43,291 bases of DNA from Bacillota bacterium (GTDB lineage: Bacteria > Bacillota > Clostridia > Peptostreptococcales > Anaerovoracaceae): the NCBI GenBank assembly GCA_019420305.1, contig JAHZHL010000039.1, forward strand, positions 1 to 43,291, read 5' to 3'. Made by a program: the position numbers and the translations under genes. The first letter of the stretch is position 1; each line of letters opens with the position of its first letter. The notes beneath the pieces are model-generated. The model was not told where the DNA came from. It was given only the letters and a program-made list of their open reading frames with translations, and did no database searches. Positions 33,687-41,858 of the stretch are shown one piece after another.

Positions 33687-33715
33687 TTGATTTTCACCTG
33701 ATATCCATATAAAAT
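33687..33715 (+). promoter_or_regulatory. Promoter of the AGCS symporter gene
   Basis: TTGATT (33687-33692), 17-bp spacer, TAAAAT (33710-33715), about 38 nt ahead of the ATG. Confidence 0.65.
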
Positions 33716-33752
33716 ATATCAGCAATCTATTACAAAATAAGGAGTGTATGAT

Positions 33753-35171
33753 ATGGATTTCATAGCAAATATCATCAGCAGTATCAGTGGGTATATGTAC
33801 AGCTACATCCTAATTGTACTATTGATCGCGGCAGGCATATACTTTTCATTCCGGACAAAGTTTGTCCAGATCCGGCTGCTAAGAGAATCGATCCGGGTCA
33901 TCGCGGAGCCGAAAAAGGACAAAGACTCGATTTCTTCCTTTCAGGCCCTTATGGTATCCACCGCGTCAAGGGTCGGCACAGGCAATATCGTAGGTGTTAC
34001 CGGCGCGATCATTATGGGCGGACCGGGCGCTGTTTTCTGGATGTGGCTCATTGCGCTTCTCGGCGGCGCTTCGGCGTTTGTAGAGTCAACGCTGGCTCAG
34101 ATCTATAAGAAAAAGGGATCGGACGGTTCCTACGGTGGACCAGCCTATTACATCAAACAGGCGCTCAAGGCTCCCGCCCTGGGCGGCGTCTTCGCGGTTT
34201 TTCTGATCCTCACCTATATGGGCGGCTTTAACGCTCTTGCCTCTTTTAACCTGACGGACTTTGTCAAGGCATATGTACCGTCAGACAACGCGACCCTTTA
34301 TATCGGTGCGGTAGTAGCCATCCTTTCAGCGGTTGTAATCTTCGGCGGCGGGAAAAGAATCTCCAAGGCTACGCAGGTGATCGTTCCCATCATGGCAGTT
34401 GCCTACATCGCGGTTGCGCTCTTAATGATCATTTTAAACATCGGCTCTTTCCCATCCGTGATCGCCAGTATTTTTACCGGTGCCTTCAACTTTTCTTCTG
34501 TAGCGGGAGGTGTCTTCGGTGCGGCGATTATGAACGGTATTAAGCGGGGGCTTTATTCCAACGAGGCAGGTATCGGTTCGGCTCCGAACGCCGCGGCGTC
34601 CGCTGATGTATCTCATCCGGTTAAGCAGGGGCTTGTACAGATGCTTTCCGTATTCATTGATACGCTGCTCATTTGTTCTTCCACCGCCTTTATGGTACTG
34701 TGCGCGGGACTGGATCCTTCCGGATACTTGGACGCTTCCGGCAACGCTATGAGCGGATTATATATCCAGGAATCGCTGGGAGTCAACTTCGGCGCGTTTG
34801 GAGGATATTTCATTACAGCGGCTCTGGCTCTGTTCGCCTATACTACAGTAGTCGGCAACTATTTTTACGCGGAAATGAATATCAGCTATCTGTATAAAAA
34901 CGCTCTTAACAATAAGCCCTTCATGTTCTGTTATCGGCTTTTGGCGGTTATCATTATCTTTGTAGGCGCCCAGTTCAGCGCGGGACTTGCGTGGGATACG
35001 GCGGACGTTCTTATGGGATGTATGGCGCTGATCAACGTGCCAGTCTGCATTATCCTGGGGAATACGGCATTTAAAGCGCTCAAAGATTACACGAAAAAGA
35101 AAAAATCCGGTGAATCGCTTGAGTTTAAGGCCGCTGATATCGGAGTAAGCGGCACCGAATATTGGAAGTAG
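33753..35171 (+). CDS. Sodium:alanine/glycine symporter (AGCS family)
   Basis: A 472-aa secondary transporter with about 11 helices. Family motifs are GTGNIVGVTGAI near residues 73-84, GSDGSYGGPAYYI near 124-136, and GIKRGLYSNEAGIGSAPNAAASA near 260-283, the AGCS signature that forms the Na+ and amino-acid site. It imports alanine, glycine or a related small amino acid with Na+. ATG at 33753 has AAGGAG eight nucleotides upstream; the GTG at 33744 lies within that site. It is transcribed alone between its promoter and a bidirectional terminator. Confidence 0.94.
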   Translation: MDFIANIISSISGYMYSYILIVLLIAAGIYFSFRTKFVQIRLLRESIRVIAEPKKDKDSISSFQALMVSTASRVGTGNIVGVTGAIIMGGPGAVFWMWLIALLGGASAFVESTLAQIYKKKGSDGSYGGPAYYIKQALKAPALGGVFAVFLILTYMGGFNALASFNLTDFVKAYVPSDNATLYIGAVVAILSAVVIFGGGKRISKATQVIVPIMAVAYIAVALLMIILNIGSFPSVIASIFTGAFNFSSVAGGVFGAAIMNGIKRGLYSNEAGIGSAPNAAASADVSHPVKQGLVQMLSVFIDTLLICSSTAFMVLCAGLDPSGYLDASGNAMSGLYIQESLGVNFGAFGGYFITAALALFAYTTVVGNYFYAEMNISYLYKNALNNKPFMFCYRLLAVIIIFVGAQFSAGLAWDTADVLMGCMALINVPVCIILGNTAFKALKDYTKKKKSGESLEFKAADIGVSGTEYWK

Positions 35172-35194
35172 ATTCTGTTTTTTATATCAGTAAG

Positions 35195-35230
35195 AAAAGA
35201 CCTGACGCAAATCACGCTGTCAGGTCTTTT
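35195..35230. terminator. Bidirectional terminator
   Basis: AAAAGACCTGAC and GTCAGGTCTTTT arms with a 12-nt loop, ending both the symporter gene and the convergent YraQ-permease operon. Confidence 0.88.
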
Positions 35231-35237
35231 TTCACAT

Positions 35238-36143
35238 TCAATAAACAATTTGATTTACAATCAATCCTGTTATGAGAGAAGCAGTCATTACATAGGCAAG
35301 ATACAGCAGGAACCGCTTTAAGCCAAGCACGATCTTCACCGCCCCCAGATTCGTAATTTTTGTCGCCGGCCCGGTGATCATAAACGCCGCCGCGCTTCCC
35401 ATACTCATTCCATCATAAAGCCATGCCTGAAGAAGAGGAATCGTCCCTCCTCCGCAGACATAAAGAGGCACTCCGATGGTTGCCGCCATCAACACGCCAA
35501 AAGCCTCATCTCCGCCGAACAGTGATACCATAGCTTCCGCGGGCACATACCTCTGAAAGAGGGCGGAAAGGAAAATGCCGATCAGGAAATACACTCCTGT
35601 GGCTTTGACATTTCTCCCCAGATTCTTCAGAAAACGAAATAACCTATTGGGATCCGTATCCCGGCTCTGCGGTTCATCAAAACCGGTGAAGTTAAAAAAG
35701 GATTTGCCACGGTAACCGGCGCGCACCAAAACTCCTGCCGCGCATCCGCACACAAAGCAGGAAATAAGTCTTACGGAAAGCGCCTCCGGACCAAGTGCCG
35801 CGCTGTAAATAATCAGCTGAGGATTGAGAAGAATCGAACTCATCATAAAGGCCGCCAGCCAATCGTCCTCCACGCCGCTCCTGGAAAAAGACGCCGCAAT
35901 GGGGATGGTTCCATACATACACAGGGGAGAGGCGATTCCCAGAGCGCTTGCCGCGCCGATTCCCAAGACGCCGATTTTCTGTCCTCCCAGGAGACGCACT
36001 CCACGGTGGATGGAATCTTTCAGGAAAACAGAGATTGCGGATCCCAGAACCATTCCCAGAATCCAGAATCCTAAAATCTGTTCCAGCTGAAGGGAAAAAT
36101 AATACCAGAGATAAATCGCTTCACGCTGCAAAATCTCAGTCAT
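35238..36143 (-). CDS. YraQ/UPF0718-type permease
   Basis: A 301-aa membrane protein with about eight to nine helices, split in two halves with similar cores: SPLCMYGTIPIAASF (about 82-96) and PLYVCGGGTIPLLQAW (about 229-244). Both carry the cysteine- and glycine-rich CxxGTIP motif of the ArsP/YraQ permease family. Members export organoarsenicals or metals, or have unknown substrates; nothing here points to arsenic. It is last in a five-gene operon and overlaps the DUF362 gene by 8 bp. Confidence 0.85.
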   Translation of the reverse strand: MTEILQREAIYLWYYFSLQLEQILGFWILGMVLGSAISVFLKDSIHRGVRLLGGQKIGVLGIGAASALGIASPLCMYGTIPIAASFSRSGVEDDWLAAFMMSSILLNPQLIIYSAALGPEALSVRLISCFVCGCAAGVLVRAGYRGKSFFNFTGFDEPQSRDTDPNRLFRFLKNLGRNVKATGVYFLIGIFLSALFQRYVPAEAMVSLFGGDEAFGVLMAATIGVPLYVCGGGTIPLLQAWLYDGMSMGSAAAFMITGPATKITNLGAVKIVLGLKRFLLYLAYVMTASLITGLIVNQIVY

Positions 36144-37125
36144 TCACATTCACCAGATTGTAGCTGCGGCTTCCCAGCCCGATCTTCTCTGCCTGCTCCA
36201 GCGTATGAAGTCCGTTTCTCGACTCAACGCGCTCAACCAAAGAATCTCCGTCCTCCGCTTCGTATACCAGATCAACGCAGGCCTGATCCACCGCTACCGG
36301 GTCAAAGGAAGCAAGAATTCCGATATCGTGCATATCCGGCTCTGCCGGACTGCCGTCACAATCACAGTCTACGGATAGGCGGTTCATCACATTGATGTAA
36401 AGTATATTTCCGTCCAGATAATCCACAACCGACTTTCCCGCCTCTGCCATCGATTCCAGAAAAGCGTCCTGGTCGCCATCCCACATGCTGCCTCCGGTTC
36501 CGCCGCTGTGAATATGTTCCTTACCTTCACTGGAGGCGATTCCGATGGAGATATTTTTGATAGCCCCTCCGTAGCCTGCCATGGAATGTCCTTTAAAGTG
36601 GGACAGCACGATATAGTAATCATAATTGGCAAAATTGGCTCCTACATAGTTTTCTGTCAGATTATCTCCGCCTGTAACCGGCAGTGTCATAGACCCGTTT
36701 TCATCCATAATATCCACATCGGCAATCTCTGTATATCCATGATCCTCCGCAACCTGATAATGCATAGCGGTGCTGGCTCTGGAACCCCCATAGGCTGTGT
36801 TGCACTCTACGATGGTCGGGTTTTCAAAGGACTGGACAAAGGATCCGATCAGATCCGTACGAAGATAGTTGCTGCCCGGCTCGCCGGTAGAAAGCTTTAT
36901 CGCGGGATTTTCCCCGGGGGAAGCCTCCATCGCCTCGTAAACCGCCATCAGACCCTGGGGGCTGACGTCCTCTGTCATATATACGGCCGGTGCGCTGTCA
37001 TTATCCGTACTGTATGATTCGTTTGTCTGTGTCTGGCCGGACGTTTCGTTCTGCCCGCAGCCTGCCAGCAGAAGCATCAGCGCCGCTGCCAGAGAAAGAA
37101 GCGCTGCCGCGTTTTTTCGTTTCAT
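36136..37125 (-). CDS. DUF362-domain lipoprotein
   Basis: A 329-aa lipoprotein: signal peptide with lipobox LLAGC about residue 20, a Thr/Gln/Ser-rich linker, then a DUF362 domain at about 55-325 (NPTIVECNTAYGGSRAST, DYYIVLSHFKGHSMAGYGGAIKNISIGIAS, SVDCDCDG, FDPVAVDQACVDLVY). DUF362 proteins can hold Fe-S clusters, but the only cysteine-rich site here is CDCDG, without the usual ferredoxin block. Function unknown. ATG at 37125 has GAGGAAAGG upstream; a longer frame to 37182 overlaps the preceding reductase gene and is rejected. Confidence 0.88.
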   Translation of the reverse strand: MKRKNAAALLSLAAALMLLLAGCGQNETSGQTQTNESYSTDNDSAPAVYMTEDVSPQGLMAVYEAMEASPGENPAIKLSTGEPGSNYLRTDLIGSFVQSFENPTIVECNTAYGGSRASTAMHYQVAEDHGYTEIADVDIMDENGSMTLPVTGGDNLTENYVGANFANYDYYIVLSHFKGHSMAGYGGAIKNISIGIASSEGKEHIHSGGTGGSMWDGDQDAFLESMAEAGKSVVDYLDGNILYINVMNRLSVDCDCDGSPAEPDMHDIGILASFDPVAVDQACVDLVYEAEDGDSLVERVESRNGLHTLEQAEKIGLGSRSYNLVNVND

Positions 37126-37154
37126 ATTCCGACGCCTTTCCTCGTATACCCCTT

Positions 37155-38192
37155 CTATCGCTTTTGATCCCCCACGGACCATACATGTGTGTCAGCTGCT
37201 GCCGCCTGTGTATTCTGAGCCATCACACCAACCAACTTATGGGGAACATAGGGTTCCTCAAGATAAGCAATCTCGCTGTTGTCAAGCACCAATTCCGTGG
37301 ATCTTGCCGCACCTTCCACATGGCGCATCTTTGTAGCTCCCACGATCGGTGCCGTAACCTTTGTCAAAATCCATGCCAGGGAGATTTCCGTCATGGTCAC
37401 TCCACGCTTTTCCGCCAGTTCCGCCACCCGCTCTATAATAAGACGATCCTGGCCAGCGGTGGAGTCATACTTCAGCTTTGCGTAGCTGTCCTCTTCAAGT
37501 CGCTTTGAAGTCTCACCCGGATGCTTTGACAGCCTTCCTCCTGCCAGCGCGCTGTAAGGCGTCATGGCAATGTTTTCTTCCGCGCAGTAAGGCGCCATTT
37601 CCCGCTCTTCTTCTCTGAAAATCAAATTATAGTGTCCCTGCACAGATACAAACCTGGCGAAACCTTCTTTTTCCGCCAGAGCGTCGGCCTTGGCAAGCTG
37701 CCAGGCGAAGCAGTTGGAGATGCCAATATACCGCGCTTTTCCCGCTTTCACGGCATTGTTTAATCCTTCCAGAATATCATAAACCGGCGTCCTGTAATCC
37801 CACATATGATAGATATACAGATCCACGTAATCCATTCCCAGATTTTCAAGGCTCTTGTCCAGCATCCGCTCAATATGCTGCTGTCCTGTGATGCCCGCTT
37901 CGATTTCTTCGTTGGTTCTGGGCAAAAACTTCGTAGCAACCGCGACTTCTTCTCTTTTGGCGAAATCCGCAAGCGCCCGGCCCAGATACTGTTCGCTGGT
38001 TCCGTTCTGATAACCGATGGCCGTATCGAAAAAATTGATTCCCAACTCCAGCCCTCTTTTTACAATTTCACGCGTGTGTCCCTCGTCAATGGTCCAGCTG
38101 TGCTGTCCTCTGGACGCGTCACCAAAGCCCATACAGCCCATACAAATACGCGATACATTCAATTCCGAATTTCCCAGTTTTGTATACTTCAA
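37155..38192 (-). CDS. Aldo/keto reductase
   Basis: A 345-aa NAD(P)H-dependent reductase of the AKR superfamily with the complete catalytic tetrad: D56 and Y61 (DTAIGYQNG), K88 (ATKFLP), H129 (YIYHMWD), and the cofactor-binding ISLAWIL...GATKM segment at the C-terminus. The substrate is unknown. The TTG at 38192 is the start because AAGGAGG stands seven nucleotides upstream; the open frame to 38231 only translates that ribosome site. It lies 16 bp after the flavodoxin-like reductase gene, so both are probably redox partners in one operon. Confidence 0.93.
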   Translation of the reverse strand: MKYTKLGNSELNVSRICMGCMGFGDASRGQHSWTIDEGHTREIVKRGLELGINFFDTAIGYQNGTSEQYLGRALADFAKREEVAVATKFLPRTNEEIEAGITGQQHIERMLDKSLENLGMDYVDLYIYHMWDYRTPVYDILEGLNNAVKAGKARYIGISNCFAWQLAKADALAEKEGFARFVSVQGHYNLIFREEEREMAPYCAEENIAMTPYSALAGGRLSKHPGETSKRLEEDSYAKLKYDSTAGQDRLIIERVAELAEKRGVTMTEISLAWILTKVTAPIVGATKMRHVEGAARSTELVLDNSEIAYLEEPYVPHKLVGVMAQNTQAAAADTHVWSVGDQKR

Positions 38193-38208
38193 TTTCTTTC
38201 CCTCCTTC

Positions 38209-38742
38209 TTAAAGAGAACGTCCCAGTTCATACGCCTGCCGCGGGAAGCCCGTACGCTGTGTCATCGGAACGTTCCCGCAGCCGGTTCCTAAAATTTTTC
38301 CCTGATTCTTAAAATTCATATAACGGCAAAGCGTATCGTAATAGGATTCCACTTCCGTCATTGTCCACTCGTTACTGTCCCACGCCGCCACAATCAAAGC
38401 AGTTTTCATGCCTTTGGAGTCCAGCTTTCCGGTGAAACTGTAGAATCGATCGATTACGGTTTTCAGCTGCGCGCAGACGCCGAAATAATACAGAGGCGTT
38501 ACCAATACCATCATATCCGCGTCCAAAATTTGTTTCTTCAATTTTTCTCCGTCATCTTTCTGGCTGCACGGACCGTTCATACCGCAGAAATCACAGCCGA
38601 GACACGGATGAAGATCCGCGCGGGCCGCGTCAAAAACCGTCACCTGATGCCCGCTTTCTTTTGCTCCTTTTATAAACTGATCCGCCAGAAGATTGGACGA
38701 TCCATGTTTATGCGGACTGCTTTCGATTACTAAAATATTCAT
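38209..38742 (-). CDS. NADPH-dependent FMN reductase / flavodoxin-like protein
   Basis: A 177-aa flavoprotein: MNILVIESSPHKHGSSNLLADQF is the FMN-phosphate loop, MMVLVTPLYYFGVCAQLKTVIDRFYSF the second flavin contact. A Cys cluster CLGCDFCGMNGPC (about 49-61) is typical of the iron-sulfur flavoprotein-like and NADPH:FMN reductases of anaerobes. ATG at 38742 has GGGGAGG six nucleotides upstream. It follows the cyclophilin-like lipoprotein gene by 17 bp. Confidence 0.92.
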   Translation of the reverse strand: MNILVIESSPHKHGSSNLLADQFIKGAKESGHQVTVFDAARADLHPCLGCDFCGMNGPCSQKDDGEKLKKQILDADMMVLVTPLYYFGVCAQLKTVIDRFYSFTGKLDSKGMKTALIVAAWDSNEWTMTEVESYYDTLCRYMNFKNQGKILGTGCGNVPMTQRTGFPRQAYELGRSL

Positions 38743-38759
38743 TGTGTACCTCCCCTTCC

Positions 38760-39269
38760 TCATTCCTGTTCCTCATCGGGTTCAATCCTTGCTGCAAAAT
38801 CTCCGTTTTGAGCCGCCAGCGCCTCCATTCCGGATTCCACCTTCCCCAGATAGACAAGATCCTCAGAGTAACTGAAATCTTCATAAAAAATACAGACATT
38901 CCCCCACGGTTCATACAGACACACATCGCCGACAGAAGGTTCTACGCCAAAGTTTTCTCCCTCTGTGTCCAGTTCGTCCGGCGGATAGGCGATTTTTTCT
39001 GTCTGGTTATAGTCGCTGAACTTCAGTTCCAGCGGAAGCATTTCGTATAGGCTGTCAGCGGCAGGCGTATCGGACAAAAGGATCTGTATTTCCTGACTTC
39101 CAATCGTCATTTTTACACACCTTCCGCTCTCTTCTCGTGAAGCCTGGCTACTTGAAACACCCGTTTCTTCCGTTCCGCTTTCATTACTCTGTGGATCCTC
39201 TGCCGCTCCGCAGGCCGCCAGAGTAAAAAGCAATACAAGCGCAATCATCCATACGGCTTTTTTCTTCAT
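38760..39269 (-). CDS. Lipoprotein with a cyclophilin-like fold domain
   Basis: A 169-aa exported lipoprotein: signal peptide with lipobox LAAC at about residues 17-20, a Ser/Glu-rich linker, and a cyclophilin-like domain (PF18050 type) at about 50-165: VKMTIGSQEIQILLSDTPAADSL, LPLELKFSDYN, GDVCLYEPWGNVCIFYEDFSYSEDLVYLGKV. Its partner or ligand is unknown. It is first in the five-gene operon, with GGGGAGG seven nucleotides before ATG. The promoter (TAGACA, 18-bp spacer, TATAAT, 39310-39339) sits between the arms of a 10-bp inverted repeat. Confidence 0.9.
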   Translation of the reverse strand: MKKKAVWMIALVLLFTLAACGAAEDPQSNESGTEETGVSSSQASREESGRCVKMTIGSQEIQILLSDTPAADSLYEMLPLELKFSDYNQTEKIAYPPDELDTEGENFGVEPSVGDVCLYEPWGNVCIFYEDFSYSEDLVYLGKVESGMEALAAQNGDFAARIEPDEEQE

Positions 39270-39283
39270 CGGTTTTCCTCCCC

Positions 39284-39362
39284 GGTAAACAATCTTTTAT
39301 TTCGACTTCATTATAGGTTCAAATCGTTTTCAATGTCTAATACTTAGAAATTATTGTTTACC
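39284..39362. promoter_or_regulatory. Inverted-repeat bracketed promoter of the cyclophilin-like operon
   Basis: GGTAAACAAT (39284-39293) and ATTGTTTACC (39353-39362) are perfect 10-bp inverted copies 59 bp apart. The minus-strand promoter with TATAAT at 39310-39315 and TAGACA at 39334-39339 lies between them. Confidence 0.65.
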
Positions 39363-39404
39363 ATGCTTTTCACGAATAGAGGATACGACCTGCCGCCTTC
39401 CGGG

Positions 39405-39894
39405 TCACAGCTCCTGTACATTCGTTCTGGAATTCGCGATATATACCCCGGCGATAATAACTGCCGCGCCTAAAAGCTGAAAAACGGAAACAGCTTCCTT
39501 TAAGACAATCACTCCGGTCAGGATGGAAACAATAGTCGAAACGCCAATAAAGGAGGAGGTACGGTTCACTTCGATTTTAGCGATTGCCGCGTTTGACAGG
39601 AAATACGGCTGATCCCTACCGTTTCCGCGATAAAATAAATCGCCGGGTTGAACAGCGCTACCAGCAATACCGGTCTGATTTTCTTCCCTCTCAGATTCAC
39701 TTTCATCATACCGCAGAGTACGAAAATGCTCATAATGGCAAATGCCACAAAAAATCTCCATCCAAGCAGCGATAGTACGGTCGCCCCTGCTGTAGCCTGC
39801 TTTGTGAAACTGTAACTTAGCCCGTATAGAGTTTCACATCCCAGAGCGCACAGACTTCCCCCATAAGCAAATTGTTGTTCTTGTTGTTTTTCAT
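39405..39894 (-). pseudogene. EamA/DMT-family transporter, decayed
   Basis: Three fragments of one EamA-type transporter gene in different frames. From ATG at 39894 the start reads KNNKNNNLLMG, then leaves the frame in a run of five G (complement of 39858-39862); adding one G restores GGSLCALGCETLYGLSYSFTKQATAG. That frame continues to PVLLVALFNPAIYFIAETVGIS and stops after a junction near 39595-39600. The final 60 or so codons (FLSNAAIAKIEVNRTSSFIGVSTIVSILTGV to the stop at 39405) are the end of the second EamA repeat. Compared with a normal protein of about 300 aa, roughly the middle half is missing, so function is lost. Confidence 0.85.
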
Positions 39895-40008
39895 TTGATT
39901 CAAATGCGCTCCTGTTTTTATACCTTCAATTATACAACAGATACCCTTCCTTACAAACGCTCCGCGCGATTCCCTGCGATATTTTCTATTCTTTCTCAAA
40001 AAAATGGT

Positions 40009-40049
40009 ACCTGGGACCCATAGATTATACCAGGTTTCGATAGTATAAT
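40009..40049 (+). promoter_or_regulatory. LuxR-gene promoter with a palindromic site
   Basis: ACCTGG (40009-40014) and CCAGGT (40030-40035) are inverted copies just upstream of a TATAAT (40044-40049) that fits the -10 of the LuxR gene. The -35 region is weak (TAGATT at 17 bp), as expected for an activated promoter. Confidence 0.45.
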
Positions 40050-40088
40050 TGTTAACAAAAAAGTCAAACAATATTGAAAGGGGTAGAT

Positions 40089-40841
40089 ATGAGTCAAGAA
40101 CTGTATGCAAAGGATTGGCAAAAAATTAACGAAATCATCTTGCGGATGAACAGTGAAAATGATATTTTAAAGGCTTTAAATACATTTCTGCTCGATATTG
40201 AAAGACTGGTTCCTTATGAAAAAGCCTGTATTTATTTTTATGATCTTTCCGCGTCTGACATTGTCAAAGATTATCTTGGACAGGGATTCAGCGAAAAAGA
40301 ACTGATTGACTATGAACGCTACTATTGCAATATCGACGATGTTGTGGAAAAAATGATGCCCAATAAAGAGGTTGTTATTAAAAGTACCGAGGCATTCGAT
40401 ATCAATCAGCGAAAAGAAACCGAATACTTTATTGACTATGTGACTCCCGCTAATACAAAAATTTCTCTAGACACCAATTTCCGATGGAATCTGGAAAACA
40501 GAGGGTTTTGTATCGGTTCTCTGGATCTGTTCCGCAATGAAAAGGACATCGATTTTACAGAGAGGGAAATGGAAATCTGCAGGGTATTCCAGCCCCACAT
40601 TGAACTGCGAGCTTCCAATTACGCGTTTCTATTTGAAAATATCACGCATAAGTTCGCACTTACCAATGCGGAGCAGGATATTGCCTCTATGATTCTCAAA
40701 GGTTATTCCAATGAACAGATCGCGGAAGAAAAATGTATCACAATTTCAACGGTTAAAAAGCATGTTTCTAAAATTCTGGAGAAGTCGGATACCAAATCGC
40801 GAATTGAGTTTATATGCAAGGCCACTTACACCGGCAAATAG
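40089..40841 (+). CDS. LuxR-family transcriptional regulator
   Basis: A 250-aa regulator with an N-terminal sensor of GAF-like character (about residues 15-170) and a LuxR/GerE helix-turn-helix at the C-terminus (about 185-250: FALTNAEQDIASMILKGYSNEQIAEEKCITISTVKKHVSKILEK). No receiver domain or AHL-binding signature is visible, so it may sense a small molecule directly. ATG at 40089 has AAAGGGG six nucleotides upstream; the TTG at 40074 lies within that site. It is 67 bp ahead of the nitrilase gene, so it most likely controls uptake and hydrolysis genes downstream. Confidence 0.9.
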   Translation: MSQELYAKDWQKINEIILRMNSENDILKALNTFLLDIERLVPYEKACIYFYDLSASDIVKDYLGQGFSEKELIDYERYYCNIDDVVEKMMPNKEVVIKSTEAFDINQRKETEYFIDYVTPANTKISLDTNFRWNLENRGFCIGSLDLFRNEKDIDFTEREMEICRVFQPHIELRASNYAFLFENITHKFALTNAEQDIASMILKGYSNEQIAEEKCITISTVKKHVSKILEKSDTKSRIEFICKATYTGK

Positions 40842-40859
40842 GCCGGATGAAAAACAGGA

Positions 40860-40888
40860 ATGACAAGGGGTAATTATTTTAATAATAA
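40860..40888 (+). promoter_or_regulatory. Possible promoter of the nitrilase-permease pair
   Basis: ATGACA (40860-40865), 17-bp spacer, TAATAA (40883-40888) between the LuxR stop and the nitrilase gene. Confidence 0.4.
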
Positions 40889-40908
40889 ATATAAAAGAAA
40901 AGGAGAAA

Positions 40909-41811
40909 ATGAAAAGCATGAAAGACATTATTACAGTAGCCGCGGTTAATTTCAGAGTTGACGCGGCGGATAAAGACAGCAATCTTTCCAGAATGTGCGG
41001 ATTCGCCGAAGCCGCGGCAAAGCGCGGCGCGGATCTGGTGTTATTTCCGGAAATGTGTCTTTTTGGGTATGACTACTATGTAGATGACAACATCTCTCAG
41101 GAAGAAAAGATTCGGACAGCGGAACAGATCAGCGGGCCGTCCTGCCGGGCGATTGCGGAGGTCACGAAAGAATACGGAATCTACGTTGTTTTTGGTATGG
41201 CGGAAAAACTGGAGGATACTCCGGACGCGACACTTTATAATTCCGCGGTAGCAATCGGCCCGGACGGTGTAATCGGAGCCTATCAGAAGATGCATCCTTT
41301 TGAAACAGAAAGCATCTGGTGCGCCAAAGGAAGCAAACCATTCATGTTCGACACTCCCTGGGGACCGATTTCCGTCGGCATCTGCTTTGACACCTACCAG
41401 TTCCCGGAACTTCAGAGATATTACTGCAGCCAGGGCAGCAGGCTGTATCTGAACCCTACCGCTGTCGTGGAGGAAATTCCGAAAGAAGGAAGCCGCCAGG
41501 CATTCATTGACTACTATGCGCCGACATTGGAATACGGAGTTCTCTGCAATACCATCTACGTTGCCAGCGCAAACCTTTGCGGTATGGATAAGGTAAACTA
41601 TTTTGGAGGCGGAAGCTGCGTCATCGGACCGAAAATCACACCGTTTTACGAAACCAACCTCCATTATTACGCGGGAAACAAAGACAATGTGCAGGAAGGA
41701 ATCCTGATGGAAACCATCGATCTTTCCCTGGCGGAAAGACGCCTGTTTATCAATAAAGAAATCACCGGCGAGCCGGATTACAGACCAGATATTTATAAGC
41801 AGTTCCTCTAG
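40909..41811 (+). CDS. Carbon-nitrogen hydrolase (nitrilase superfamily)
   Basis: A 300-aa amidohydrolase with the intact Glu-Lys-Cys triad: E48 (VLFPEMCLFG), K127 (YQKMHPFETE) and C159 (VGICFDTYQFPE). It should cleave an amide, carbamoyl or nitrile C-N bond. Family members include N-carbamoylputrescine amidase, beta-ureidopropionase and omega-amidase; the substrate cannot be fixed by motifs alone. ATG at 40909 has AAAGGAG four nucleotides upstream; M4 would be 13 nt away. It lies 47 bp ahead of an amino-acid/polyamine permease gene in the same operon. Confidence 0.94.
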   Translation: MKSMKDIITVAAVNFRVDAADKDSNLSRMCGFAEAAAKRGADLVLFPEMCLFGYDYYVDDNISQEEKIRTAEQISGPSCRAIAEVTKEYGIYVVFGMAEKLEDTPDATLYNSAVAIGPDGVIGAYQKMHPFETESIWCAKGSKPFMFDTPWGPISVGICFDTYQFPELQRYYCSQGSRLYLNPTAVVEEIPKEGSRQAFIDYYAPTLEYGVLCNTIYVASANLCGMDKVNYFGGGSCVIGPKITPFYETNLHYYAGNKDNVQEGILMETIDLSLAERRLFINKEITGEPDYRPDIYKQFL

Positions 41812-41858
41812 GCTGCTTTCTAAGATAACACTATGAACAAAGGAAGAAGGAGATTTAA

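Noticed and set aside
37126..37182. Upstream extension of the DUF362 lipoprotein
   Set aside because: It overlaps the reductase gene and would put 19 residues ahead of a normal signal peptide.
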